Made by a program: the position numbers and the translations under genes. The notes beneath the pieces are model-generated. The model worked only from the letters and a program-made list of their open reading frames with translations. It had not been told where the DNA came from and did not search any database. Of a stretch of DNA of 64,000 nucleotides, positions 1-12,600 are shown one piece after another; positions within the stretch are counted from its first letter, which is position 1; every line of letters starts with the position of its first letter. The DNA is from Ciona savignyi. Its lineage: Eukaryota > Chordata > Ascidiacea > Phlebobranchia > Cionidae. The stretch lies in contig CH003313.1 in the NCBI GenBank assembly GCA_000149265.1, forward strand, positions 2,058,849-2,122,848, in the 5' to 3' direction.

Positions 1-280
1 CATGTTCATCCCCGTGAATGGGAAAATCAAGGGGTGTAACACAGGGGCAATCGTCCGATCACCTCGCGCCCATCGTCGGGTTACCGGAGCTATTGCAGTA
101 TGTTGTGTATGATTCAGGCGTTTCATCAATTTAGTTGAACCCATTAGCTCGCTGGGTTCAGGCAATGTCCATTAAGTGTTTTGCCAAGGACACAACCAAC
201 TAGCTAGTCACCAGTTTTGAACCTGCAACCCTTCAGCTGAAAGGCAACGCAGTAACCCACCAGACTAATTGGTTGGAGCA
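1..280 (-). repeat. tRNA-derived SINE copy (family description)
   Basis: Representative of the main repeat here, about 290 bp. Read on its own strand: a tRNA-like head with B box (GGGTTGCAGGTTCGAAAC), a middle with CAAGGCACTTAACGGACATT, ATACACAACACACTGCAATA and CTCCGGTAACCCGACG, and a tail ending GGGATAAACACGAATATCCT. It resembles the composite SINE described from Ciona. This copy is nearly full length and cut by the window start. Confidence 0.85.
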
Positions 281-1050
281 TAAGAATTTAAAAGGCAATT
301 TGTAAAAAAAAAGTAAACCCTAATCTCGTTAGTCTGAGTTATCGGGTAATGATAACAAATATGTCCCTAAACCATTAGAACAAGTAACTGAGTAGTCAAA
401 ATGTTCCCACCTTTAAACAACCTAGATTGTAGTGAATAATAGCCCTTCATAGCCAATACTGCTTATAGCAACATAATACCATTAGCAATGCTGTTTATAT
501 TAAAACATTTTTAGATATAAATAAACACAATAATAATTAAGTAAAATTGCATATAAGGTTTAGCATTGTAATTTCCATTTCCAAATTTACATAATTACTC
601 AGAACAATACACCAAGTCTATTATTGTTTTTTTAAATAACAAATATATTATCTAAGCATCTATAGTGTCCTATTTAAACTAACTCTATTTGCGTGTAACA
701 AAATGTGGTGGCACAACATGGATCTTAGTGAAGACTTTAAATCATACCTCATATTTTCCACCAGTTGCAAGATTGAACTATGTAGTTTTGTAGTAACAGT
801 GACAATGTTTTCTGTTTCCTGTATTCTATGCTTGTTTTGTTCGACTTTTCTGGAAAATGAGTATTTTTTTAATGTTTTTACCTACCAATATATCTTGTGC
901 CTTATCTGGACCAAATCGGAGCTTACAAAATTTTGTTTTAAAACCTTACTTATTACCTGAACAAAAATTCAATCACATTTTTTTAACTTCAGAATAAAAC
1001 AAAGTTTGTTGTATTTGTGTTAAAATTCAAGTACTTAGTGATATTAGAAC
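281..1050. other. Gene-free AT-rich stretch
   Basis: No supported gene. A 85-codon plus-strand ORF at 703-960 has no splice context or motif and looks like chance. Confidence 0.6.
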
Positions 1051-1392
1051 TCAGGCTACACTAATCTGCAGGACAGCTGGGTGGGATAACACACCATATC
1101 CTGAGCGGGAAAGTTTTTTTTGTCATTAACGGGAGCAGGATAGGTAAAAACATGAGCGGGAAGAAGTATTTTTATCATTAACATAAGCAGGAAAGAATTG
1201 TATCATAACACAACCTTAACTCTCCTGATATACCCCGTCCCGCTCATGTAAGTGACGAAAATACTTCGTCCCGCTCAAGAAACACCCCATCCCGCTCATG
1301 TTAATGACGAAAATACCCCTCCGCCCTCCTTCACCCTTAAAATAGGATGCTGTCCCTCTCCGTTGTCCCTATTAGTGAAGCCCTAGAATTTA
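1051..1392. mobile_element. Candidate foldback MITE
   Basis: Imperfect ends CTCAGGCTACACTAAT and ATTAGTGAAGCCCTAG; inside, repeats of CCCGCTCATGTTAATGACGA face their reverse complement (TCATTAAC...GAGCGGGA). Confidence 0.5.
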
Positions 1393-1526
1393 GCTTACAC
1401 ATATCCTAGGTAGATGGCAAGAAATAACAATGCATCTCATATGTGTCATATAAAGTGGAGCGAAAAAATGGCCACCAGAATATAATATAAAAAAACATAT
1501 AAATCATGTGTAAAATTGCAAGGGGA

Positions 1527-4500
1527 TTATATAAACCAGTCAAACCGTTTTTCTGCCTCCAATATCCTTGTTTTAAGTAAAGAACTTCGTTGCTGATGTT
1601 GCTGTTCAAATTCTCGTCGGATTTTTTCTTCTGCCCCCTTTTCACTATAAAAACACAAAAATATAATATTTTAAAAACCAATCAAACTAAAAAATACTGA
1701 AAAATAGTTCATAACATGGTTTTAAATATTCCTAATATATATTGGAATAGAATGTGAAAATCAATATTCTTTTTTTTATTGCTTTCCAACAAGGGCACAC
1801 TCCAACAAGCACACTTTTTGAATCAGGGCGAAAATTATTTTATTCTTAGACTGGCAGGTCAAGTGATCGAGCTACCACTCACATAAAGTTGGTCACTGTT
1901 AATATAAAACTTTTTACTTAGAAATACTGTACATTACTGGCAAAAACCAGAAAGCACTGTTGCGTGAAGCGACGTACAAATATAGAGGGGACAATATGAT
2001 TTAGCTGTGACATCGCAATTTAGTCTTGCAACATGTCGATAAGGCCGGATTTGGCCCGCAGCCGTAGTTTACCAATGTCTGCTTTAGAACAAAGGACATC
2101 CACAGTACATGCAGTCTCTTTATCTGTTGTCTTATTGCAATCATAGTTAAATATAATGCAAGTATAAGTATTACAGCTACATTTGTGCCAGAACAGATAG
2201 ATAATATTAAAACAAAAACCATAACATCAACTACGAAAATCAACAAAAAGCAAATGTAAACCTTTGCTGATATGAAGTCCACAACAAGTTTTCTTTCATT
2301 TTCAGGTTTTTTCTTCTTTCCTGAGTTTCCTGGAATTTCCTCTGTGATTCTCGATGGGCTTCAAGCACAGAGTCGCGATATTTTCTATCGAATCATCACA
2401 TTTAAACATATATTAAACAAATGAATGATCAGAGATCCAAATTACGATCAGAGATCAAAATTATTTTTAGAAGTCATTACCACAAAAAAGCTGGGTTAAG
2501 ATTCCTTTTAATGTTTTAACATATAAAAGGGCTATTTAGACGTCACTGTTTTCTGATATTTCAAATATTGATAGGATAATATAAGATATTCTTGTTTATT
2601 CCCGGAATGGGAAAAGCAAGGGGGTTAAAGCACTGGCAATCGTTAAATAACCTTGCGTCCACTATCGGTTACCGGAGCTTTTGCGGTGAGTTAAGTATGA
2701 TTAACATGTTTCTTTAATCTATTAAAACCCAATACATTGGGTTCAGGTAATCTGTGTTAAGTGCATTGCCCAAGAACACAACCGACTAGCTAGCAAACAA
2801 TTTCCAATCTACAACCTTTCGGCTAAAAGGATTACGCACTAAACCACTAGACTAATCTGTCGGAATTGATTGTATTAAGCAGAGTGTCATCCAAACCATC
2901 ACATTGTAGGGCTGTCCATATTCTTTCCAATGTAAAGTTAATAAATATTAGTAAAATGAGAAAGATCCAACTTTCTTACCCAACTTGTAGCTCGATAAGA
3001 TTTTGAGAGATCTTTTTGTCGTTTAAATCAAAAAATGCAATACTGGCATCATCGTTCGAAAATTCAACAGCGGGTCTTAAAAATGGAGAATTTAAGAAGG
3101 AAAACAATAATTTTTATATTATATTCAATATTAAATACATATTATGATTTTCAAGTTCATACCATAGAATAGGATATTTATGTTTATTACCGTAAATGGG
3201 AAAACCAAAGGGTTAGATTAGTACACAGGTAATCGTCAAATCACCTCGCGTTAATTGTCAGGTTACTGGAGCTATTGCAGTGTGTTGTGTATGATTTTTA
3301 GTAAAACCCATTAATTTGCTAGGTTTAGGCAATGTCCGTTAAGTGCCTTGCCAAAAGACACAACCAACTAACTGGCGACCAGTTTTAATCTTCAACCTTT
3401 CTGGAGAAAGGCAACCCAAACCACAAAACTAATCTAATCTGTCGGACAGTAAATGGAAAAATTACGTAAATTATTCCTCTTACGGCTGGGTGGTTGTGAT
3501 CTTGCTTTGAGATGAAGATGACGGGGACTTGGAAGATAAAAGAAGTTCATCTTCATCATTAAACGCTTTCTCTTCCAGCGTCTCCAGCATCACCGGGATA
3601 TCATGGATGCCAAATATCCCTGCTGGAGACTGCAAGCAAATTATTAGGTTGAAGTAAAAAAACTAATTGTCCAGCTTAATACGATAGGATACTTGCGTTT
3701 ATCCCTGTGCATGTGAAAACGCAAGAGGCATTAACCCACAGGTAATCTTTGTGGGTAATCGTCAGATTAACTCGCACCCACCGCCGAGTTAAAGGCACTG
3801 TGCAATGTGGCTATTTAGTAAAAATTAACAGAAAGATATTAATTACAATAGATGCGACTAGGGACAGAACGGTAGTCTGATTTTTCTCTGCTTGGTGGCG
3901 CTATTTATTTTTTTGGAATTATATGGGGAGTGACTATTTTTGATAATAATGTTAGGGTTGGGGTTAAAGTTAGTTCTGGGGTTGAGATTAGTGTTTGGGA
4001 CAGGGTTAGAATTACTTTCCATAGCAATCTAGGTGATCCAAGCGATCCAAGCGGTCCTGTAGTATTTAGAGGCACCCGCGACTGAGTGGTCTTATACTAG
4101 TTTTCGCTCTTAGCCTCTTACTAATCGTATTCCTTGTTAGTATAGTGGTAAGTGTCGCCGCCTGTAACGCGGGAGACCATGGTTCGATTCCCCGACGGGG
4201 AGGTTTTTTTCGGCTTTTTAAACTCTTTTGTTTCTTAGTTATAAACAAATTCATCATAACGCCGCATTAAGCTTGTCTGAGCATTTTTGGAATTTGTCCA
4301 AGCATTGGCTAAAGTAATCGATCTCTTTGCAGTTTTTTGATTGTAAACACTATTTACTTAAAATGCGTAAATGGTGTAATAAACATGGGGCTAGAGTTAG
4401 TGTTAGTCTTGCGGTTAAGTTTAGTGTTCAGGAATGGGTTAAAATTAGTGTCCGTAATTTTAGTGAGTAGTTTTCCTCCTCCCCGCTTTAGTACTGCTGA

Positions 4501-4864
4501 TAAATAGCGCCATCCAGCAGAGAAAAATCATCTACTGTTCTGTCTCTAGACGCATGTAATTACAATAAAAATGACAATACTGGCTAGATAATATTTATTA
4601 TTGAACCTATGACTTCCGGTACCTCTAATTACTACAGGATTGCTTTAAGCACCAAGCGATTCTATAGTCATTAAAGGCTCTAAAATTTCCGATTTCAAAG
4701 GAACAATAATAATGGAAAATTACACAAACAACCCATACACAGAAATTGAATTTAGTACTATATAACATTACCGGAGACGGAACATTGATCGGCAATTTTT
4801 CTTTGGCATAAACCAACTTTCCTTTCGTGGTCTTTTTTAGTTTATCTCTCACATCCAAAGACAT
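1527..4864 (-). CDS. Unrecognised coiled-coil protein, 5 exons
   Basis: I do not recognise this gene. Five exons connect in phase: 4864-4772 (ATG at 4864, starts MSLDVRDKLKKTTKGKLVYA), 3629-3484, 3075-2980, 2384-2262 and 1644-1527 (stop 1529-1527). Donors are GTAATG, GTAAGA, GTAAGA and GTTTAC; each acceptor ends in AG and restores the frame. The product is about 190 residues: a basic N-terminus, an acidic/serine-rich middle (ETLEEKAFNDEDELLLSSK), then a charged helix with Glu/Gln/Arg/Lys-rich heptads (KYRDSVLEAHRESQRKFQE and KIRREFEQQHQQRSSLLKTR), which suggests a coiled coil. The introns hold three SINE copies and a 706-bp inverted-repeat element. No catalytic motif is visible. The gene could be a ciliary or centrosomal coiled-coil protein, but that is only a guess from composition. 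The splice model is inferred, and a further 5' exon is possible. Confidence 0.55.
2568..2868 (-). repeat. SINE copy
   Basis: Near full length, in an intron of the coiled-coil gene. Confidence 0.85.
3165..3448 (-). repeat. SINE copy
   Basis: Near full length, in an intron of the coiled-coil gene, 36 bases from an exon. Confidence 0.85.
3682..3805 (-). repeat. SINE tail fragment
   Basis: Only the tail half (GATAGGATACTTGCGTTTAT through the CAGTG block) remains. Confidence 0.75.
3851..4556. mobile_element. Inverted-repeat element carrying a tRNA-like sequence
   Basis: Imperfect inverted repeats of ~58 bp: GATGCGACTAGGGACAGAAC...GGCGCTATTTAT at the left and its mirror at the right. An identical 11-bp sequence, TAATTACAATA, flanks both ends (3840-3850 and 4557-4567). 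Duplications of 9-11 bp suggest a Mutator-like origin. The interior holds a GGGTTAGGG-type tract, the end of a second MITE, and the tRNA-like sequence at 4131-4202. Confidence 0.72.
4131..4202 (+). tRNA. tRNA-Asp-like sequence with a Tyr (GTA) anticodon, probably a pseudogene
   Basis: Closely follows eukaryotic tRNA-Asp: TCCTTGTTAGTATAGTGG (acceptor and A box), loop CTGTAAC, B box GGTTCGATTCC, ACGGGGA acceptor strand, then T7 as a pol III terminator. The anticodon reads GTA instead of GTC. The T stem has two mismatches and the anticodon stem one (G27-G43), so it is probably not a working tRNA. Confidence 0.65.
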
Positions 4865-6600
4865 ATTAAATATCTAACTGCACGTTTAAATTGTATAACC
4901 AACTAGGAACAAATATAAACATTAAGTAACATGTGGTCCCGTAGCGGTCCTGTAGTATTTAGAGGCACCCCCTAGCGCTGGACCTCAGGGTCCTAGCGGA
5001 CCTGTACAAAATAGAGGAAATGAGTAACATGTGTAAAAACTATATTAACAAGCTCTTCTAAGGGGAAAACTAAATGGAGGGAAATAGGGAAGAATCTAAG
5101 TCGGAAAACTTAAATAAAGATTGGGGTATAAAAGTTCTAAAGTTACGGTGGAAGTTAGGGTTAGTTTTGGAGTTGAGGTTACTGTTTGAGACAGTGTCAG
5201 AATTAGTTTCCATAGTTTTAGTAAGCACTTTCTCTCCTTCCCTCTTCCACTCCTTATAGTGTTGTCCCTCTTCTACCAATTAGAGAAAGTTCAAATTGAG
5301 TAAGCTCATAATCTGTCGCATTAGAGACACATTGACCAATATGTTGATTTATATAACAATTTCAATTATACGCAGCTACCTAAGTAAAAATATAATTGGT
5401 TGGATTGTTATTCATAGTCTTAAATATAAATACAGACACAAATAATTTTTTGTTTTAAAATATACCCGTTGTTATAAGTATTTATTTATAAAAATCTTTT
5501 GCGAAAAATACAGTTTACAAATTAACATTCTGATCCACTGATTATGGTGATTATAATAAAGTATCTATAATTTTTTTTTCACTACTAAGGGGAAATCCCT
5601 AAAATATAACTTGCGTATCGTTTCAGGACATCGATTATGGGTACACTTAAAACGATTTCCTACAGCAATAAGCAATACTGAACTAACAGTTATAAAATTA
5701 AGAAGGTAAGCAATTAACTAGAATACAAGCTTGATTAAATTGTCGTAATTAATAGTAATATCAATGAAATATACTGATAATCGCGAGAAAGACGAAGGAT
5801 ATATAGCCACGGAGTAGCTGTTATCCTCTCCAGAGAAACAAAAAAGACGCTTAATCGCTAATAGTATATAGCTGTACACTTTATCTTTTAAATATAGCTA
5901 TCATTGATCAAAGGAGTTAGCCGTATGCCCATGGCTGGAAAGTCATTGGAGAGTCTAACATCTCCAAATCTGCCATGTGTACTTTTAAGATTTTTAAGTA
6001 AAACTTGCAGACAGGTGGGAGGATGGTTTGACACATGTCACATCCTGTCCACACAGATGAATAGTATAACGGTAGCTTAATCTTTGTGTCATTGAGCAAG
6101 ACAATTAGTAAAAATTGCTCTAGTATGACTAAAAAGCAGCACAGAAGCTGTTAGGTACCCCTAATTACTACAGTATTGCTTGTAAGGCTTGAAGAGTTAG
6201 GGTTTTTAAGTGCTCGATCCAAGCCCTCGAAGCAATCCTGAAGTAATTGGAGACACCTGTACAGCAGTATTTTTTCGTTAAACCTACAAGAACAGAAGGT
6301 AACCTGACTGCTTCCTGTGTAATAACTTACTTCTGCTTGCTTTTTTTATTTCTGGGGATTAAAACGTAATAATCCTATCCTCGCTGAATAATCTACTTAT
6401 CTGCCACAATAATAATGACAAAAACACCACCAGAATAATGTTATTTATAAGTATATAAAAAGAAAAACAGTTAACATAGTGTACTTGCAAAAATCGATTT
6501 AAAAAAAAATCTGTACAAAAGTTTTTAAAATATATCTATTTATATGTTATAAAAAATAGAACAAAAAATGTTAATTTTTTTCACAATTTGATTTGTAAAA
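4865..6600. other. Intergenic region between the coiled-coil and FERM genes
   Basis: Contains fragments of the GGTGCC...TACTACAG MITE family (4938-4990) and a GTTAGGGTTAGTTTTGGAGT-type tract at 5155-5250 related to 3950-4030 and 20510-20680. Otherwise AT-rich with no gene seen. Confidence 0.6.
6154..6255. mobile_element. Short MITE of the GGTACC(T/C)CTAATTACTACAG family
   Basis: Inverted ends GGTACCCCTAATTACTACAG and GAAGTAATTGGAGACACC enclose ~65 bases with AAGC/GCTT repeats. Confidence 0.6.
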
Positions 6601-6603
6601 AAT

Positions 6604-9600
6604 TCAAGCAAAATGTGCTTCATCTTCCTCTGATAGAACGATCTGATCAATGCTTCCCATGTCATCTGATATAATGTTCCCTTCTATGGTTGCTGCACTC
6701 TCTGAGTCCTGCAAATATGCAAACATTGTCCGATAGATTAGCTTGGTTGGTTAGTGTGCCGCCTTTCAGTCAAAGGGTTGCAGCTTCAAAACTGTTTGCT
6801 AAATGTTCGGTTGCCTTCCCAAGGCACTTAATGTTCACTGCCTGAATCCAGTGGAATAATGGGTTCTATACTAAATTGAAGGAACGTCTGATTCATACAC
6901 AGCACACTGCGATGCTCTTTTAGCGGATTTTTAGTCGAAGGGTTGCAGCTTTAAAACTTCGCTAGCTAGGCTGTTGTGTCCTTGGTCAAGGCACTTAACG
7001 AATATTGCTGCACTCTTAGAGTCTTGCAAACATAAGTTGATATTTTATATAGTTGAGTGAGTTTTAACTGGGATACATTAGGTAGCTCTTGTTTTTGTTT
7101 TAAATTACTACCGTATTTGGGAAAGAATGATAAGTAAAGACAACAATCTAATTAAATGTTTCTGTTGGTTTTTATTAAAGGTTTAAGACATTACCCATAA
7201 ATAGAATATAATTCCTTCTTTACCCATGCTAGAAATTGCAAACAGCAAGTACATAATAAAAACAGTTTTGTATTGGCTTACTTGTGATTGGGGTAAAGAT
7301 GAATGGAGACCATGTTGTGCCTCCATATTTGAAGCAGAATCTCCTGTTGATACAAATCTGCAAAACTCTAAATTTATTTCCAGATAAAAATTTGAACAGC
7401 AAATAATTTTGACATTAATTTTTAACACAAGGTGAATTATATTACATTAATATGCACAATATGTTTACGATTAACATCATAAAATGTATATGAAACGAAT
7501 TAATCACATTTAAAACAAGAAAATTAACCACCTTCGATCTTTTCCTGATGACAAGTTTTGAGGTAAATCTGCTGAATTCGTGTTTGCATCACAACTACCA
7601 TTTAGATTATTTGCGCTTTTAGCTTTTGAACTTTCATGGCTTTTTCCCTGTGCCTTCTTTTTTCGCTTAAATCTTCTCTTTTTACCACTCTTCGTGTACT
7701 TAAACACGCTTTGAACGAAACGAGGAAAACTTGACGTCGAACTTGACCTGGAAGCTCGACCGGAGCATGGGGTATCGTCACTAGATGTCGTTGTTGGTGT
7801 ACTACTTTCCATGTCTTCTATAGTTGTGCGAGTGATCGGCGAAGTGCTAAAAGCTTGAACTTGTTGCATTAACGGAGGTGCATCTTGATTCGAATATACA
7901 AGAACGTCGTCTGCGCTGTTGGGGGAAAATTTTTTAACTGCTGGTGGGTATTTTATAGCCACAGGTTCAACTGGACTTAATGGGGTGGATGGAATACTTG
8001 GGGAGTCACTGCTGTAAAGACGGTATAGTGATACACTTTGCGCAAAATCAGGAATTCCTGGGAGAGAATCGGGAATTGATTCAGCTTTATAATTCGAATT
8101 TGGTGCATTAACTTCTGTAGTGGCACAGTCATCTGGTATTGGGCTTGAGGCATGCAATGGTGTTCCGAAAGTACTATTATCATTCCACATAACTGAATCA
8201 TTTTGTAGCTCCCTAGTTGCAAGCGCCATTTCATCCCCATCCAGTTCAACTCTCTCAGCCAAACACTCTGGATTAAATGGCCAACTAGGTATGAACCTCT
8301 TTGTCTGAACTTCCTCAATAATAGGCGGACTTGGCATCTGAGTGCTCACAGAGGCGGTGGATGGATGAAAGATGTCAGATTTGACTCTAGAAACCCTGGC
8401 TCTGCCTCTGTTTTTACGTAGTGGCGCCCCGAATAAAGTGCTGTATTTTTCACCTGTTTCTCTAAATGCACGGCTTTTAGAAAGAATTATTTGAAGGATA
8501 TTTGGATTACACAACTCCTCGGTGTTGTCTGTGATATCCGACAAACTTGAAATGCTTTCGTCCTCATTTTCTGCCAAGTCATCAAGCATGACATCATCTA
8601 ATAAATCTCTGATTGTTACATCATCATCCCCGAGAACGGCTCCCTCACTACGAACGTCTTCTACAACTTCGTCCGAAGCAATCAAACTCTGACCAGCAGA
8701 AAGTCGTTGAAAAGAAGATTCAGAATTACCAACAACTCTTGAGGCTTCTATAGCTTGCTTGTCAACATTAAGCCTTGCCTTTGGATCCAATGTATCATCT
8801 TTGTTTTCATTTTCAGGCAAATTATATGATTCTGATTCGTTTTTGATATCCTTTTCTATTTCAGTATATAAAGGCTGTGGAATGGATTCATCTGCACTGC
8901 TTTCATCAAGTTCAAAACTATTGGATGTTTCTGTTGGGCATTTTGACGAGTCGGTGCTTGAAACAACCTCAACATTGGTTAGGTCAGTTGGGCCTACGAA
9001 CTCAGGTGTTTTCACTGTATCGAATGACAATGAACTTGTTGTTTCATAGTCATCTTCGACTATAATAACAGGAATAGCTGGTACAATGGGTGGTGGTACA
9101 TAAGGCTTGGAGAGAAAATTAAAGTTTTCGAAATTTTCACTTGGCGAAATCACTGGATTAGTTTCTTTATATTGATAAATGGTTTTGAAGTATAAAGCAG
9201 GGTCCAAACTGCTGTAATGTGGTGGAGACTCAATATCATTGCTGAACTCACGTGTAAATTTTAAGTTTTCCTCAGCGTTTTTGGGTTCTAAGTTTTCCTC
9301 CGCGTTTTTGGGTTTTATGTTTTCCTCTGCATTTTTGGGTTCTAAGTTTTCTTCTGCGTTTTTGGGTTTTAAGTTTTCCTCTGCGTTTTTGGGTTTCAAG
9401 TTTTCCTCTGCGTTTTTGGGTTTCAAGTTTTCTTCGCCACTGTTCTCTTTAACAGTATAGTTTCCTACTTCCTCGATATCTATCTTGTTTTCATCTTCAT
9501 AGAAAACTGGTATTTCCACAAACTTTTTAGTCTCCTCCTTAGTGGATACGTTGTCAGTCTCTGTCACATCTTCTTTCTTCCTTGTATCCTCATGCTTTTC

Positions 9601-12600
9601 TGGTTTCTGCTCCCGAGCGTAATCATTCATCGCTTCCCACGTCGCCTTTCTCACGAGGGGAGGAGAGAGAAAAGCTGGGAAAGTTGTCGTGACGACATCG
9701 GTTTTCATCTCCCATGTCGAAATCGTAGTAAACGAGGTGTGGACAGTGGTTTGTTCTTCTTGCTCTTCCAACGGAAGGATGTTGATTTCTGGAGGATCTA
9801 TTCCGCTGAGAACAGTCCATGCTTCTTTGTCCACTTCTCTTTGCGGATCTCCTATAGGATCATCAATTTTGTGTGGATTAATGACATCATTAGCAATGAT
9901 GTCATTATCAGTAATGTCACTCTGGATCACAAATTCTATTTTATCCTCGTAACTAGTTTCTGTGACATCATAATTTTCTCTGATGCTATCGCCTTGTGTG
10001 ACATCTTTTGTTTCACTATGAATCACAACCGTAGTTTCTTCTCTATAGTCAAGTTTAGTGACATCATTAGGTATTGTGATGTCATTGCATTCTGTGACAT
10101 CAGCAGGTATTGTGATGTCATTGCATTCTGTGACATCAGCAGGTATTGTGATGTCATCGCATTCTATGACATCACTATCATTTGTGAAGTCACTATGAAT
10201 CACAACAGTGTTATGCTCAATGTAGCCAATTTCGATGACATCAGCACTTACAGTGATCTCATCCTTTTCCATGACATCATCAGTACCATTTGTTATGTCA
10301 TTACCTTGTGCGTCGTCTCCATCATATTCTGTAACATTGGGGTTTGAGGCACCAGTTGTTTCATGGTGATCAGCAAAGTCGGTATTCTGTGTTTGTGCTG
10401 CTGGGCTAACAGGTGAATCAATTTCATCGACTTCTTCAATAGTTTGTGTTATGAGTAAGGACGTGGGCATTTGGTCGTCGCTTCTGACTGGGGGGTTTTC
10501 AGAGTTGTTTTTCGGTTGCTTTAGAATCGATTTAAGTTCGGGTGTTTCCATGCTTTTTGTGGGGGTCTCCGAGCTTTCTTTTGATGAGCTTGAGTTAAGA
10601 CTTGCAGAGCGACGTAGACTTGGCTGTCGTACCTGTGATATATTATTTATTATCATAGGGCAACCAATAAAGCTTTTGTATAAAATTCTGTAATTAGTTT
10701 AGTTTAGTTTATTCATTTTTTGCCCCAGTATTTAAAAATGGCAAGCAAATAAAATAACGACACAGGAACAGGAAAAGACGGCAAAACGAACAGTCGTTAA
10801 AACACGTCATTGATAACAAAAGGATGTAACTTAATAAATATAGCGGACGCTGCCGCCAAACCTAGGTGATAAAACAATATTGAGGAAACAAAAGTTAATT
10901 AAAACCAAACAATATAAAAAGTAGGCTCCAGGTCTTTTTGCACTGAAACTTGGTCTGGTTGTTTCGTTTGCGGGAGCACATTAACCGATCAAATAAATGT
11001 TTGCAGGATTAAAACCAGCCACTAGCTAGCTAGTCAGTTGTGTTATAATGCCTCATTATTCCAACTTGATATCAGGTAAAAAAGTAAATATGACCATGAG
11101 GACTTGGTTAATAAATTAAGTGATTTTTAGTGCGAAAAGATACCATGCTAAATCTTGATTTTGGTTACAATTTATAATAATCATGATTAATCTTAGCCTA
11201 TATATATCATACTACTGTATGTCACGATAGTGATATAATATTCAACGTTATATAAGTTGGTATAAATCATGCTACATACAACTGTAGGGCCCGGCCGTTT
11301 GATCTTGGAACTTTCATGTTGGACATCCGACTCTGTTTTTGTTCGTTTCCTTCGAAAACTGAACCGAAAACTCGATTTTCGCTTCCTGCAAAACAGATGC
11401 GTTAAACAAAGTTATGGAATGTTTAATTTTATTCATGGAATTCAGCAACCCACCGACCACCGTGTATACTCAATTTGACAGCAACGCAACTATACGAGGG
11501 TTCACTTGCTATACTTAATTCCCCAACACCCCATATATACTCATTGCTTTTTGCCAAACTTACTTAAATCATGACAAGCAACTATTAAGTCCGACCAATT
11601 TGTGTGGTAGGTTAGTGTGTTACCTTATAGCCAACGGGTTGAAGGTACGAAACTGGTCGCTAACTAGTCTGTTTGGCCTTGGGAAAAACACCTAATGGAC
11701 ATTGCCTGAACCCAGCGGATTAAATAAATTAAAGGAAACATCTACTAAATTAAAGGAATGTCTCAATCATACACAACACACTGCAATAGCTCCAGTAACT
11801 CGACGGTGGGCGCCAGATAATTTAACATTTGGTTGTATGATAGCATCCCTTGCACAAACTATGGTAAAATACAAAACATAAATATCATATCATTTTTGCA
11901 TAAAATTGTCAACATTAAAACTAACTTTGTTAACTTCGGTCCAGTGGCAGGGCTACTCTCGGTAGAAGGAGCTGAAGAAGTGGAATCGGATGCATTGACT
12001 CTGTAGAACATGTGATGGTCAACTGCGATTGACCACATTTCTTTTGCGACACTAGGTGCCTGCATCTTGAACTTTTTCAAAGTCGAACGACCACCCGGCA
12101 TTTTCGGTAGAACTTTGAGGTAAAATTTACTCTTCTTGTAGTTGATGTTCTTGATCTCGCCCCATTTGTGGAAGGTCGGATCTTTCGCTCCAATCTCCAC
12201 AACCCCAGCCGCCCCAACCCCGATGTCTGTACCTTCAGTGGCATGGTAGCGGTGCACTCCATAGAGTGGTAATAGAGAGGCTAGCCTGTGGATCAAATTT
12301 TGAATTAGGATAGGATAGGAATAGAATATACATGGTTATTCCCTTAAATGGGTAACACAAGAGGCATTAACACGAAGGAAATCCTCAGATCACCTTGCGC
12401 CCACTATCTGAGTACCGGAGCTATTACAGTGTGTTGTGTAAAATTCAAACGTTTCTTTAATTTAAAAAATCCAATAAACACAGGCTTTGGCAATGTTTGC
12501 TAAGTGCCGTAACCAAGGACATAACCGACTAGCTAGCAACCAGTTATGAACCTGCAGCCCTTAGCTGAAAGACAACACACTAACCCACCAGTCTAATAGA

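Noticed and set aside
9239-9460. Plus-strand ORF made of KFSSAFLGF repeats
   Set aside because: Antisense reading of the 27-bp minisatellite in the FERM exon.
9592-10347. 251-codon plus-strand ORF (contains repeated RYCDVIAFCDIS)
   Set aside because: It is the antisense shadow of the coding repeats in the FERM tail exon; it has no start context or domain.
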